Assembly: GCF_028765545.1 (NCBI RefSeq)
Contig: NZ_JARACP010000025.1
Coordinates: forward strand, 1-42,254
Source of the DNA: Aliivibrio sp. S4MY1
GTDB taxonomy: Bacteria > Pseudomonadota > Gammaproteobacteria > Enterobacterales > Vibrionaceae
Reading direction: 5' to 3'
Length of the DNA stretch: 42,254 bases
The notes below the pieces were generated by a model. The model saw nothing but the letters and a program-made list of their open reading frames with translations. It was not told where the DNA came from and searched no databases. Below are positions 33,797 through 42,254 of the stretch, in pieces. A program made the position numbers and the translations under genes. Each line of letters begins with the position of its first letter. The first letter of the stretch is position 1.

Positions 33797-33907
33797 ATGC
33801 TTTCTTCTACAGCCCTACAATTTGCTGCTTTGTGTAAAACAATGCTCGGTGCTGTGTCGCGTGTAACATCATCTATTATTGCTGTCATTCTAGTGATTAT
33901 TAACTAG
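33797..33907 (+). CDS. Branched-chain leader peptide of brnQ
   Basis: A 36-residue reading frame with TAGGA seven bases before the ATG. Its last codons read Ser-Ser-Ile-Ile-Ala-Val-Ile-Leu-Val-Ile-Ile-Asn-stop: five Ile, two Val and one Leu in nine codons. Competing hairpins follow directly after the stop. This is the layout of amino-acid attenuators such as ilvGMEDA, where ribosome stalling at scarce Ile/Val/Leu codons prevents termination. The downstream gene encodes the branched-chain amino-acid carrier BrnQ, so code, position and target agree. Confidence 0.8.
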   Translation: MLSSTALQFAALCKTMLGAVSRVTSSIIAVILVIIN

Positions 33908-33984
33908 GCTGGCGGCACTTCCGTCAGCCAGGCTGACGGGAGACTGCTTTATTCTCTTCTTGTTTTTCTCAGCTAATCTGACGG
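33907..33984 (+). promoter_or_regulatory. Attenuator hairpins between leader peptide and brnQ
   Basis: Segment 1 GGCTGGCGG (33907-33915), segment 2 CCGTCAGCC (33921-33929) and segment 3 GGCTGACGG (33931-33939) give two mutually exclusive stems, 1:2 and 2:3; a fourth copy CTGACGG (33978-33984) can also pair with segment 2. A T-rich stretch (about 33948-33967, ending TTGTTTTT) follows stem 2:3 after several bases. The exact terminator fold is uncertain. Confidence 0.65.
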
Positions 33985-34030
33985 TCCACAATAAAAGCTA
34001 CTAGGGTTAAGCCCAATAGCAATAAGGACT

Positions 34031-35359
34031 ATGACATTGAAAAAACAAAATTTACTTGCTATCGGTTTAATGACTTTCGCCATGTTTCTTGGTGCAGGAA
34101 ATATTATTTTCCCTCCATTTCTTGGCTTAGAAGCAGGCACTCAATACTTGCCAGCAATGCTCGGTTTTTTGCTTACTGCCGTTGGGTTACCATCGTTGAC
34201 ACTAATTGTACTAGGCCGGTTAAGTAGCAGTGGTCAATTAACACAGGCACTACCTAAGCCGTTAGCCATTGCCTTTTGGGTACTGTTATTTACTGCAATT
34301 GGTCCCGCATTTGGCATGCCAAGAGCGGTAACTGTGGCTTATGAAATGGGCATAAAACCTTTTGTTGAAGGTGATTATTTATTAATTTTCTCAGTTTTGT
34401 TTGTTGGTGCGACTTTGTTATTAGCATTTCAACGTGGAAAATTAGTTGATTATATAGGTAAGGTGATGACCCCTTTACTTGTGCTGATGCTAGCGGCTCT
34501 AGCAGTAGCTGCTATCATAACGCCTTTAGGTGCATTTAATACCCCAAGTGCTGATTATCAATATAAAGCAGTAACCAGTGGTTTAATCCAAGGCTACATG
34601 ACAATGGATGCTATTGCTGCTGTTGGTTTTGGTTGGATTATAATCAAAGCAATTCAAGATAAAGGGTGTGAGTCACCACAAGAAATTTTCCAAGCGACAG
34701 TAAAAGTTACTGTTGTGTATGCCTTATTAATGTCGGCGTGCTACTTAGCGATGGCATATGTTGGTGCGACTTCTGCTTCTATTTCAGAAGGGGCAACGAA
34801 TGGTGGTGAATTACTAACTCGTTATGTTGCAGAGATCTTCGGGCCATTAGGACAGTACTTATTGGCAGGTATCATCATAATGGCGTGTTTAACCACAACC
34901 GTTGGCTTAACCAATGCGTGTGCTGAGTATTATCAGCAAACTTTCCGTTCACCTTTTGCAATTACGGCAATCATCGTAACAGTATTAACAGGCGTTATTG
35001 CTAATTTTGGTTTGGAGCAAATCTTAGCTATTAGCTTACCTGCTATTTTAATTCTTTGTCCTATTGCCATTGCTTTGGTGCTCACGGCACTGTTCTTACC
35101 TACGACAAAACGCAATGTAACTGCTTATATAACGATTGTTAGTATTACAGTGGTATTTGGTAGTTTAGATGCATTACATATTCTTGGACTATTGCCAGAA
35201 TCGCTAGCTATCCCGTTGAATGACTATGTTCCAATGTTTGAAGCGCATGCCAGTTGGTTCTTACCAGTGTTTGCAGCTATTGCTATTAGTAAGATATTAG
35301 CTAGAAAAGCGAATATTGAAGCGGTTGAATTATCAGAAAAGGCGGCAGGCCTAAAATAG
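34031..35359 (+). CDS. brnQ: Branched-chain amino-acid:sodium symporter BrnQ
   Basis: A 442-residue inner-membrane carrier of the LIVCS family, importing Leu, Ile and Val with Na+ or H+. E. coli BrnQ has 439. Twelve hydrophobic helices can be counted. The signature 'FLGAGNIIFPPFLGLEAGTQ' is at residues 19-38, with 'AIGPAFGMPRA' near 95-105 and 'YMTMDAIAAVGFGWIII' near 190. The gene follows an apparent leader-peptide attenuator, suggesting that uptake rises when charged branched-chain tRNA is scarce. A terminator follows. Confidence 0.95.
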   Translation: MTLKKQNLLAIGLMTFAMFLGAGNIIFPPFLGLEAGTQYLPAMLGFLLTAVGLPSLTLIVLGRLSSSGQLTQALPKPLAIAFWVLLFTAIGPAFGMPRAVTVAYEMGIKPFVEGDYLLIFSVLFVGATLLLAFQRGKLVDYIGKVMTPLLVLMLAALAVAAIITPLGAFNTPSADYQYKAVTSGLIQGYMTMDAIAAVGFGWIIIKAIQDKGCESPQEIFQATVKVTVVYALLMSACYLAMAYVGATSASISEGATNGGELLTRYVAEIFGPLGQYLLAGIIIMACLTTTVGLTNACAEYYQQTFRSPFAITAIIVTVLTGVIANFGLEQILAISLPAILILCPIAIALVLTALFLPTTKRNVTAYITIVSITVVFGSLDALHILGLLPESLAIPLNDYVPMFEAHASWFLPVFAAIAISKILARKANIEAVELSEKAAGLK

Positions 35360-35381
35360 AGAGTGTTCTTTGTCTTAAATA

Positions 35382-35414
35382 AAAACGGGTGGCTTTTCGG
35401 CTACCCGTTTTCGT
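35382..35414. terminator. Terminator between brnQ and the barrel gene
   Basis: AAAACGGGTGGC / GCTACCCGTTTT 12-bp stem with a six-base loop, A and T runs on either side; serves convergent genes. Confidence 0.85.
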
Positions 35415-35495
35415 TTGTGTTCGATTTTAACAAGCCAGAATGATCAAATACTTATGTAGATTGGTATAATATAGCAATACTAATAAACAGTTATA

Positions 35496-36110
35496 TTAAA
35501 ACTTGTAAGTTACCCCCGCGTATAAAGTACCAATGTTCATTGCATAATCGTCTGAGTAGCTGTAGTAACCGTAATCTTGGTATACATTCTCTTCAATGAA
35601 AAGATCACCTTCATAAGCTACACGAAAAGCTAAACCACTTAATGCTTGTGGAGCGTACTCAACACCAATACCATAGTGAAAAGATGTGTTAGTTTCGCTA
35701 ATAGAGTGACCTAAAATGTCAGTCGATGATTCTAATGAACCTAAGCCTACAATACCAAATGGACGCCAGCCACTATCAAACGTGTAACCTAGGTTTGCAG
35801 CAAGAGAAATAGATCTTGATTCGATATCAACGCCTTTAAAACCAGTAGATTTCACTATCGAATGATTTACATTGATATCGCCATATTTTGTATATTGAAG
35901 TTCTACAGCCACAATACGGTTGAATTGATAACCACCTAAAAACTTAATCGTAGAATCATCAGTATCAATAGTTGTGCCTGTATAATCAAATGCACCACCA
36001 TCATCAAAAGTAGTAGCACCAACACCACCACCTAGATAAAAGCCTGAAATGTTATCGTTAGCATTAGAAAATGCAGAGAATAATACAAATAGAAGTGCAA
36101 TTTTTTTCAT
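35496..36110 (-). CDS. Small outer-membrane beta-barrel protein (OmpA-like/porin family)
   Basis: A 204-residue protein with a signal peptide (residues 1-17, 'FSAFSNA'). About eight amphipathic strands follow ('GFYLGGGVGATTF', 'IKFLGGYQFNRIVAVELQYT', 'ISLAANLGYTF', 'FGIVGLGSL') and it ends in 'GVTYKF', the C-terminal Phe signal for barrel assembly. There is no peptidoglycan-binding domain. It is divergent from a ToxR-like regulator, which recalls ToxR control of porins and makes it a possible target (inference). Confidence 0.85.
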   Translation of the reverse strand: MKKIALLFVLFSAFSNANDNISGFYLGGGVGATTFDDGGAFDYTGTTIDTDDSTIKFLGGYQFNRIVAVELQYTKYGDINVNHSIVKSTGFKGVDIESRSISLAANLGYTFDSGWRPFGIVGLGSLESSTDILGHSISETNTSFHYGIGVEYAPQALSGLAFRVAYEGDLFIEENVYQDYGYYSYSDDYAMNIGTLYAGVTYKF

Positions 36111-36439
36111 GAGATTCTCGTTTAAATTGAAAGGATAAAAGTGAGTGAAGTATAAGAAGTTGGATGAGTTAAACTAAATAAAATTAACACATTTGAAATT
36201 TGTTTGATTTATATATCCATAATAACTAAATTTGTTGAAAGTTAGATTTATATAAGCAATTGATTATATTGAATTTTCTTATTTTTCAATGCGGTAAAAG
36301 TAGTAAGGCGTTGATTTGAAATGTTTATTAGGTAAACTTCGGGTGTATAAATAAACTCATAGAAACAGTGGCTTTTATTTATAACTTTCATCTCTTTTTC
36401 ATGAGAATAAATAGATTTTTTTGTTGTTATAAGGCGTAA
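36111..36439. promoter_or_regulatory. Divergent intergenic region, barrel gene / ToxR-like gene
   Basis: About 330 AT-rich bases with no credible gene. It must carry both promoters. Several TTTGA/AAATTTG repeats (for example near 36190-36240) could be ToxR-type binding sites, but I see no single clear operator or terminator. Confidence 0.35.
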
Positions 36440-37264
36440 ATGCAAAAGATAGCTGTCGCGAATTTGATTTTAATACCAGAAACTCGAACATTAACAAATC
36501 ATCTTGGAGAGACAATAATATTAAGACCATTACCTTATAATGTCTTTATGTTACTTCTCGATCAAAAAGAACAGAGTGTCTCACGTGATCATCTCTTTAA
36601 TGAATGCTGGGAAGGCGTTGTTGTTACTGACCAAGCATTGACTAATGTTATTTCAGGATTAAGGCGTGATTTGGTTCAGTTAGCAGCGGAAGGCATTGAA
36701 TTGAAGACGGTGAGTAAAATAGGATATTTACTTACAATTAATGATGACTTTCTCGTTACCGAGCCTCAAAGAAAAGTAAGCACTTTTCTTGTAGAGACTG
36801 ATAATCTTACGAAAGTGGAAAAGTTAGCCTTAATCCGCGAAAGCATCTTTGGTAAATCATCTAGAATTTCACAACTTATTACTTTTTGTTTGTTAGTTGC
36901 CATTGGTGGCTTATATTGGGCTCAGGGGCAATCATCAGCGCCTCATTTTTTAATGAAAGAGCATTATCAGCATTTCAATATTAATAATACTGACTTTTAT
37001 TTATTGAATAAAACCCAAAAGAACATTGAGCTTGATAAGATTCAATTACAGCTTGAATCAATGGGTCTACAAGAATGTAATGCAGACATTTATATAAGAA
37101 TGTATGAGTCAGCTTATGAAGATGATGTTTTATCTTTAAGAGGGTATATGCTTTCAAAAAAGAGCAATAGGAATGGAAATTATACATTAAGTCAGTTTTC
37201 ACATCAGGAACTCTCTAGCGTCATTGTAAATGCAGTAATGAGGGCGAAATTAATATGCGATTAG
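36440..37264 (+). CDS. ToxR/TcpP/CadC-like membrane-bound transcription regulator
   Basis: A 274-residue one-membrane-span regulator. Residues 5-100 form an OmpR-type winged helix ('LRPLPYNVFMLLLDQKEQSV', 'VVTDQALTNVISGLRRDL', 'IELKTVSKIGYLLT'). A linker leads to a single membrane helix (about 143-161), then a periplasmic domain of about 110 residues with two cysteines, Cys213 and Cys273, as in ToxR where they form a disulfide. The last ten bases overlap the next gene. It is not housekeeping ToxR by sequence and is probably a paralogue controlling its own set of genes. No good ribosome site is seen before the ATG; the start is set by the winged-helix length. Confidence 0.85.
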   Translation: MQKIAVANLILIPETRTLTNHLGETIILRPLPYNVFMLLLDQKEQSVSRDHLFNECWEGVVVTDQALTNVISGLRRDLVQLAAEGIELKTVSKIGYLLTINDDFLVTEPQRKVSTFLVETDNLTKVEKLALIRESIFGKSSRISQLITFCLLVAIGGLYWAQGQSSAPHFLMKEHYQHFNINNTDFYLLNKTQKNIELDKIQLQLESMGLQECNADIYIRMYESAYEDDVLSLRGYMLSKKSNRNGNYTLSQFSHQELSSVIVNAVMRAKLICD

Positions 37265-37737
37265 TTAATTTTTTTCTATTGTTAACTCTAATTGCTTATG
37301 GTGCTTATCAATGGAAAGAGGAGGCTGAACTTGAGCTTTCAGGTTCACGTTGGAGTTGTAACGAGTTGTCGAGCAACTTTACCTCTGATGCATATAAAAA
37401 ATATCAAGAAATAGGAGAGCGAGACACTATCTACTTTGCTTCTTCATCTCATTTAACTATCTATCAAAGTGGCGAGCTCGTTTTTAAAAATGGTAACCGT
37501 GAAAAATACGAAGTCATTATGGATGTGAGTTATAAAGTAAAGAAGAATAAACTCTCTTTATTCTATAAAAATATTGATTGGCATAAAAAACCAGAAAGTG
37601 CGCCTATATTTGTTAGGGATACAGAGTCATTGGAAGGGCTTGAAGCCGATGTTAAGTTTATGATTGATGATGATCAACTCTACTTTTTTAATCGTAAAAG
37701 CAATGAAGATAATAATTTTATCTGTTTTTCTGTATAG
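37255..37737 (+). CDS. ToxS/TcpH-like membrane-anchored periplasmic partner
   Basis: A 160-residue protein with one N-terminal membrane anchor (about residues 4-19) and a periplasmic beta-rich domain with two cysteines (Cys35 and Cys157). Sequence similarity to ToxS is not obvious by eye; the call rests on size, topology and the ten-base overlap with the ToxR-like gene, as in toxRS and tcpPH. Such partners stabilise the regulator's periplasmic domain and tune signalling. Confidence 0.65.
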   Translation: MRLVNFFLLLTLIAYGAYQWKEEAELELSGSRWSCNELSSNFTSDAYKKYQEIGERDTIYFASSSHLTIYQSGELVFKNGNREKYEVIMDVSYKVKKNKLSLFYKNIDWHKKPESAPIFVRDTESLEGLEADVKFMIDDDQLYFFNRKSNEDNNFICFSV

Positions 37738-38077
37738 CTTAAATAATAGGTGAGTAACATTACCTCTTAAATTATTGAATATTTACGATAGAGTTCCTTT
37801 CTCTTCATTGTAGTGTGAATTGATAAAAATAATGAAGATTACATGGAGATAAATGTAGTTGCAATGTTACCTGGTTGTATCTATAAACTGTAGTTATAAT
37901 AACTACTTATAAATATTTTGTTTTATTTTTATAAATTTGAATGATGTGTGATCTGCCGCTATTTATTAAATTTATAAGATGATTATTATCCTCTCGATTT
38001 TTTGGTGTTTAAATTACTGATGTAATAAGCGGTAATTTAAAAATAGTTATATAAAACCTATCATCAGGGAGATTGAT
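37738..38077. promoter_or_regulatory. Upstream region of the Dcu transporter
   Basis: About 340 AT-rich bases without a credible gene. It contains a perfect 17-base palindrome GTAGTTATAATAACTAC (37890-37906), a possible CRP half-site TGTGATCTGCC (about 37946) and a small AGGTGA / TTACCT hairpin (about 37748-37765) after the ToxS-like gene. The palindrome is a candidate operator. Confidence 0.4.
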
Positions 38078-39391
38078 ATGTTTTTAGTCGAGTTCTTAAT
38101 TGTATTAATTTGTATTCTAGTCGGTGCCCGAATTGGCGGTATCGGTTTAGGAGTTATGGGCGGTATTGGTTTAGCTATACTGAGTTTTGTATTTGGTTTA
38201 CAACCGACAAGCCCACCTATTGATGTAATGTTAATGATCATGGCGGTAGTAGCCGCAGCTGCTGCAATGCAAGCCGCTGGTGGTCTTGAATATTTAATCA
38301 AAATAGCTTCGAATATTCTTCGTAAAAACCCACGTCATATTACTTTCATTGCTCCTTTAGTGACGTATATGTTCACCTTCTTAGCAGGTACTGGGCATGT
38401 GGCTTATTCTGTTCTTCCTGTTATTGCAGAGGTAAGCCGTCGTAGTGGTGTTCGCCCTGAGCGTCCACTAGGCATGGCAGTTATCGCTTCACAATTTGCG
38501 ATTGTAGCAAGTCCAATTGCCGCGGCTGTTGTTGCTCTGGTTGCTTTTTTAGAACCTCAAGGCATTACATTAGCAAACGTATTGATGATAACAATTCCAG
38601 GAACTTTCTGTGGTTTAGCTCTTGCTTGCGTTATCGTAAACAAAATCGGTAAAGATCTGAAAGATGATCCTGAATACCAACGTCGTATGCAAGATCCTAA
38701 GTTCCGCCTAGAAATGGAACAAGAAGTTAAAGTTGAAGAGATTGAGATTAAACCTGGCGCTAAAAAAGCAGTAGGCCTGTTCTTATTCGGCGCAATTGTG
38801 GTAGTTGTTATGGGCGCATTCCCATCGCTACGTCCTAACTTCAATGGCTCACCAATGGGAATGGCACACACCATTGAAATCGTCATGTTAGCAATGGCTG
38901 CATTGATTATTCTATTATGTAAGCCTGATGGTAACGAAATTACTCAAGGCTCTGTATTCCATGCAGGTATGCGTGCAATTGTTGCTATCTTTGGTATCGC
39001 ATGGTTAGGCGATACTTTTATTGCTGGTCACTATGAGATGGTAAAAGAAGCGGTTTCTGGGTTGGTTGAAGTTGCGCCATGGACTTTCGCTTTTGCACTG
39101 TTTGGTTTATCTGTAATGGTAAACAGCCAAGGTGCAACAACAGCAGTATTAGTGCCTGTTGGTATCACGCTAGGTCTTCCACCTGAAGTCATTATTGCAA
39201 CATTCGTTGCTGTTAACGGTTACTTCTTTATTCCTAACTACGGTCCTATCATTGCTTCAATTGACTTTGACCGTACAGGAACAACCAAAATCGGTAAATA
39301 CATATTTAACCACAGCTTTATGATCCCAGGTTTATTAAGCATGGTATTTAGTATTATTTTCGGTTTCATTTTCGCAAGCATGGTTTTATAG
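38078..39391 (+). CDS. dcuB: Anaerobic C4-dicarboxylate transporter, Dcu family (closest to DcuB)
   Basis: A 437-residue inner-membrane protein of the DcuA/DcuB family, exchanging fumarate, malate or aspartate for succinate under anaerobic growth. Family blocks are clear: '[20 protein letters not shown]', '[20 protein letters not shown]', '[19 protein letters not shown]', '[20 protein letters not shown]' and '[17 protein letters not shown]' near the end. 'GTGHV.Y' and 'RPERP' resemble DcuB more than DcuA, but the two are close, so the symbol is tentative. AGGGAG precedes the ATG. A perfect palindrome lies upstream; a terminator follows. Confidence 0.88.
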   Translation: MFLVEFLIVLICILVGARIGGIGLGVMGGIGLAILSFVFGLQPTSPPIDVMLMIMAVVAAAAAMQAAGGLEYLIKIASNILRKNPRHITFIAPLVTYMFTFLAGTGHVAYSVLPVIAEVSRRSGVRPERPLGMAVIASQFAIVASPIAAAVVALVAFLEPQGITLANVLMITIPGTFCGLALACVIVNKIGKDLKDDPEYQRRMQDPKFRLEMEQEVKVEEIEIKPGAKKAVGLFLFGAIVVVVMGAFPSLRPNFNGSPMGMAHTIEIVMLAMAALIILLCKPDGNEITQGSVFHAGMRAIVAIFGIAWLGDTFIAGHYEMVKEAVSGLVEVAPWTFAFALFGLSVMVNSQGATTAVLVPVGITLGLPPEVIIATFVAVNGYFFIPNYGPIIASIDFDRTGTTKIGKYIFNHSFMIPGLLSMVFSIIFGFIFASMVL

Positions 39392-39415
39392 TAACCTAGC
39401 GTTGAAGATTATAAT

Positions 39416-39450
39416 AACCACACTTACTTATAGTAAGTGTGGTTTTTTAT
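39416..39450. terminator. Terminator after the Dcu gene
   Basis: AACCACACTTACT / AGTAAGTGTGGTT perfect 13-bp stem, three-base loop, followed by TTTTAT. It also lies downstream of the convergent chemoreceptor. Confidence 0.9.
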
Positions 39451-39484
39451 TATTTGAATCGGTAGAGCAGTTATAAAAGCAATC

Positions 39485-41491
39485 TTAGATCAGTTTAAAC
39501 AATGAAAGATCAGTTTTTTGTTGCTCTGCTAATATTGCTAATTCTTGGCTAACTTGTTGTGTTTGGTGAATCGAGGATACATTTTCATTTACCAAATCAA
39601 AGGTACGAGTTGTATTTCGCGCAATGTCCTCAGTAACTGAATATTGCTCTTGAGATGCGGTAGCAACCAATGTATTAATATCAGATATTGTTTGAACTGA
39701 GTTTGCGATATCATTAAATGATATTTTAACATCTTCAGATAAAACAACAGATTTTTGGATGAGTGTTACATTATCTATCATATTGTTATTGGCTTTTTCA
39801 GATTGAGTCTGAAGTTTAGAAATTATATCTTGTATATGCTTGGTTGATTGTTGTGTTTTTTCCGCTAAGCTACGAACTTCATCAGCGACAACAGCAAAAC
39901 CTCGACCTTGTTCACCTGCACGAGCTGCTTCAATTGCGGCATTTAATGCAAGGAGATTTGTTTGGTCGGAGATTGAACTAATGACAGCGATGACTTCACT
40001 AATATTGATTGTATTGGTTTTTAATTCTTCAATCATTGTAGCTGTTTGTTGGACTGAGATATTAATACTTTCAGTTAATAGAATCGATTCGTCTAAATGC
40101 TTTTTACCTATATCAACATTATTTATAGCTGACTGAGCTTGTTCTTCAGCTTGTGTGGCATTCAGTGTTACTTCTTTTGAAGTACTTGAAAGTTCACTAA
40201 TCGCTGTTGAAATTTCTTCAATTTGAGCTAATTCATGTTGTGAGTTTTCAGCAGTAATTCCCATAACGACATTTGATTCTTCAGCACTGGTTGCCAATTG
40301 CGCACTTCCTGTATCCATTTTCTGTAATATAGAATGAAACTCGTCCAGCATTTCATTTAAATATTTAGTACTAACTCCAAGTTCATCTTCAGATAAAACT
40401 TTAGCTCTAATGGTTAAATCTTTATTTTTAGAAACAGACTCGACAATTTGTGATAATTGTAAAGCTTGAGAAATTAATAATTTTGAAATAAATACAGAAG
40501 AAATAATGGTAATAGTTAGAGTAGATAAGATAATGAAGGTAGTAGAATAAATAGATTTATTCACATTATTATTTAACTCGTTAATTACCGTGTTTATATC
40601 AATAACTAATTCATCTTCATATTGCTTAAATTCATTAATTAGATTGGTTGATGCTTGATACCAATCTGTAGCTGAGACGGTATAGTTTCCTTTCTTGTAG
40701 TTATTGTTTACCATTTCTCTAATATCAGATACTTTTTTAAATACAGGGCTAGCAAGAAGAGTATTTAATCTTTTTATCTGTTGGCTACTTGCATACTCTT
40801 CAAATGTTGAAAGGTGTGCGTTTTGAGTTGCATCAAGAGTGACAAATGTTTTATATAGTGATAAAGAAACAGGCCCCGTACTCGACAAAATATTATTTAA
40901 ACTTGCACGCTCTTTTCCTGCGGCCTCTTTAATCTCTAAAAATAATGAGTAATTTCTTAAGTAAGGAGTTAATGTTTTTTCAGTTGAATTTTTTACGATA
41001 ACATTACTTAAAGATAAAAATAATTTATTGATATCAGTGTAATATTTAGCGGCGTTAGCAGCTGAAATCTTGAAGGAATCAACATTGTTTCGATTTGAAT
41101 TAAGTAGCTCAAGCTGTGAGAAAATACTTAACATATCATTATAAACAATAGGGTGAGATTGCTGTAATGATATTGATTTTTCTTTTAGTGATTGTAAGTA
41201 CTTGCTCAATACCGCATCTGTTTCATTTCGCTGAGCTAACATTTCGTTTTTAAAATTAGCGCCTTTTGAGCTAACAAAACCAGCAGTTGATCCGCGTTCT
41301 TTCTGAAGCTAATGAACTATTAGGCTACCTTCAATTGATATCTCAGTCATTGAGCTAATGTTTTGTAGCTCTGAACGAAGTGAAATTGTAGTATTTAGTG
41401 TATTAAGAGAAAAAAACAACATCCCTACTATAGGGAGTGTGATAATAAATAGGATTTTTTGTTTAAATGTTAATTTTTTAATGAAGTTCAT
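39485..41491 (-). pseudogene. NIT-domain methyl-accepting chemotaxis protein interrupted by an in-frame amber codon
   Basis: Read from the ATG at 41491, codon 61 (41311-41309) is TAG; without it the frame would run uninterrupted to 39485 and encode about 668 residues. Just before the stop is 'ISIEGSLIVH', just after it '[19 protein letters not shown]': the family usually has Glu-Leu-Gln-Lys-Glu-Arg-Gly here, so one change, GAG to TAG, explains it. Domains: first membrane helix (about 14-30), NIT-type sensor (about 45-290), second membrane helix, HAMP, and the signalling core ('[20 protein letters not shown]'). Translation might restart at an ATG at 41242, but that product would lack the first helix. 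It is a pseudogene, a readthrough gene or a sequence error. Confidence 0.85.
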
Positions 41492-41713
41492 AATATAATC
41501 TGCATAAGTTTAAGTTCCTGTCTTTTTAATTAGTCAATCTGTTTGTTGTGTTTTATTTACAAATTCCATACTTTCTTTGTGGTTTCTTAAATTCGAGATA
41601 ATAATATATTATTGTTATTAGATAATATCTACCACTTTTGAGTACAAATTTATATGAAAAAGTAATGATAAAATAAATGTTTAATAACATAAGCGAAGGG
41701 TTTGTTGCGTAAG

Positions 41714-41879
41714 TGATACTGAATATTAACAAGTGATCTTTGTTAGTATCAGCTGGCTAGATAACGGTAAGCAAATTAGTTCAATGGAAAGGTAGAGGGC
41801 GGCTTAGTCAGAGTTAGTCTTTATTATTAAACAACTCATCTTAATTAAAATTCTCTTTAGTAATTAAAGGAGATTTTTT
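41714..41879 (+). ncRNA. Candidate small RNA in the chemoreceptor/solute-binding intergenic region
   Basis: The gene-free stretch 41492-41994 holds a bulged hairpin (TGATACT 41714-41720 and AACAA 41728-41732 pairing with TTGTTAGTATCA 41740-41751) and, 100 bases on, a terminator-like hairpin (TCTCTTT 41852-41858 / AAAGGAGA 41866-41873) followed by TTTTTT. No gene lies upstream on this strand, so the terminator is an orphan. No convincing promoter was found. Confidence 0.3.
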
Positions 41880-41994
41880 GTCTCTGTTCCTAAGCATTGA
41901 TTTCGATAATTAGAATAATCGCCATTCAACTGCTACCTTTTAATAAGAGAATCAGCTCAATAGGGCATTTTCGATGTATGGATAGGAGGGTGTT

Positions 41995-42254
41995 ATGTAT
42001 GATGAGAAAAGGGTTTTCCGTCATTATATTATTTTAATGGTTATCTTTGTGACAGCTATGTTTGTAGGGATAGAAAAAAGTGAAGCGAATACCAAACTAA
42101 AAGTTGGAGCTTACCATTGTCCTCCTTTTATCTTTCATCAAAATTCTCAACAGTATGATGGCTTAAGCATGGTGCTGTGGCAGCGAATTTCAGAAATCAT
42201 GAAGGTTGAATATTCAATTCAAAATTACGAATTAGATGATTTATTGCTAGCCGC
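41995..42254 (+). CDS. Family-3 extracellular solute-binding protein, N-terminal part (cut by window end)
   Basis: The reading frame starts at an ATG with AGGAGG six bases upstream and is still open at the window end. The visible 86 residues have an N-terminal hydrophobic helix (about 10-27, signal peptide or anchor, 'EANT' junction) and then the start of a family-3 binding domain: 'KLKVGAYHCPPFIFHQNSQQ', then Tyr-Asp-Gly-Leu-Ser and 'VLWQRISEIM'. The 'GLS..LW..I' pattern is common in amino-acid-binding proteins and bacterial glutamate-receptor-like channels. The type cannot be decided from this fragment. Confidence 0.75.
   Translation, partial: MYDEKRVFRHYIILMVIFVTAMFVGIEKSEANTKLKVGAYHCPPFIFHQNSQQYDGLSMVLWQRISEIMKVEYSIQNYELDDLLLA

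Noticed and set aside
38557-38886. Open frame opposite the Dcu transporter
   Set aside because: Shadow of a hydrophobic gene; no homology or start signal.
39485-41242. Chemoreceptor treated as an intact shorter gene starting at 41242
   Set aside because: The same frame continues upstream through one TAG to a typical membrane-helix start, with family-like sequence between, so an interrupted gene is the better reading.

Overview
The window looks like chromosomal DNA of a low-GC marine gamma-proteobacterium of the Vibrionaceae, most likely an Aliivibrio (fischeri/logei/salmonicida group). This is inferred from protein resemblance (TopA, YciN, LdhA, YghU, BrnQ, Dcu, a ToxR/ToxS-like pair, DUF2860) and base composition. 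No rRNA, tRNA or CRISPR array was seen.

Region 1 (1 to about 5.58 kb) is the right-hand end of an integrated P2-family phage or phage satellite. It has a P2-type integrase, a 98-residue P2 C-like repressor and a divergent Cox-like protein. Leftward of these is a chain of overlapping small genes of unknown function. Several are duplicated: one roughly 35-residue module occurs in three different proteins. A rightward two-gene unit (a proline-rich 32-residue peptide and a two-helix membrane protein) looks like cargo. The element ends beside the yciN terminator. Structural phage genes are not in view.

Region 2 (5.6-25.5 kb) is mostly conserved chromosome: yciN, topA, a DASS-family carboxylate transporter with its own CNB-domain histidine kinase and receiver protein, ldhA, a phosphohexomutase, a LysE-type exporter and an FAH-family hydrolase. 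It continues with a divergent PurA paralogue facing a LysR regulator, a glutamate decarboxylase followed by an AspT-type antiporter (probable acid-resistance pair), and a patatin/lysophospholipase fusion.

Region 3 (25.6-30.5 kb) holds a DUF2860 outer-membrane protein and a tight leftward operon. The operon order is prephenate-dehydratase-like protein, DUF2000 protein, FGE-fold protein, sulfite-oxidase-fold protein, LysE exporter, AraC regulator. The genes overlap or nearly touch. It reads as an uncharacterised pathway that makes or modifies a small (amino-acid-like) metabolite and exports it. This is the best candidate for an undescribed system here.

Region 4 (30.7-42.25 kb) contains a DUF2127 membrane protein, a TetR regulator with two palindromic operators facing two glutathione-transferase-family genes, and brnQ. 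brnQ is preceded by a short leader peptide whose last codons are almost all Ile/Val/Leu, followed by competing hairpins, i.e. an apparent attenuator. After these come a beta-barrel protein divergent from a ToxR/ToxS-like pair, a Dcu-type C4-dicarboxylate transporter, a NIT-domain chemoreceptor interrupted by an in-frame amber codon, and the start of a family-3 solute-binding protein cut by the window edge.
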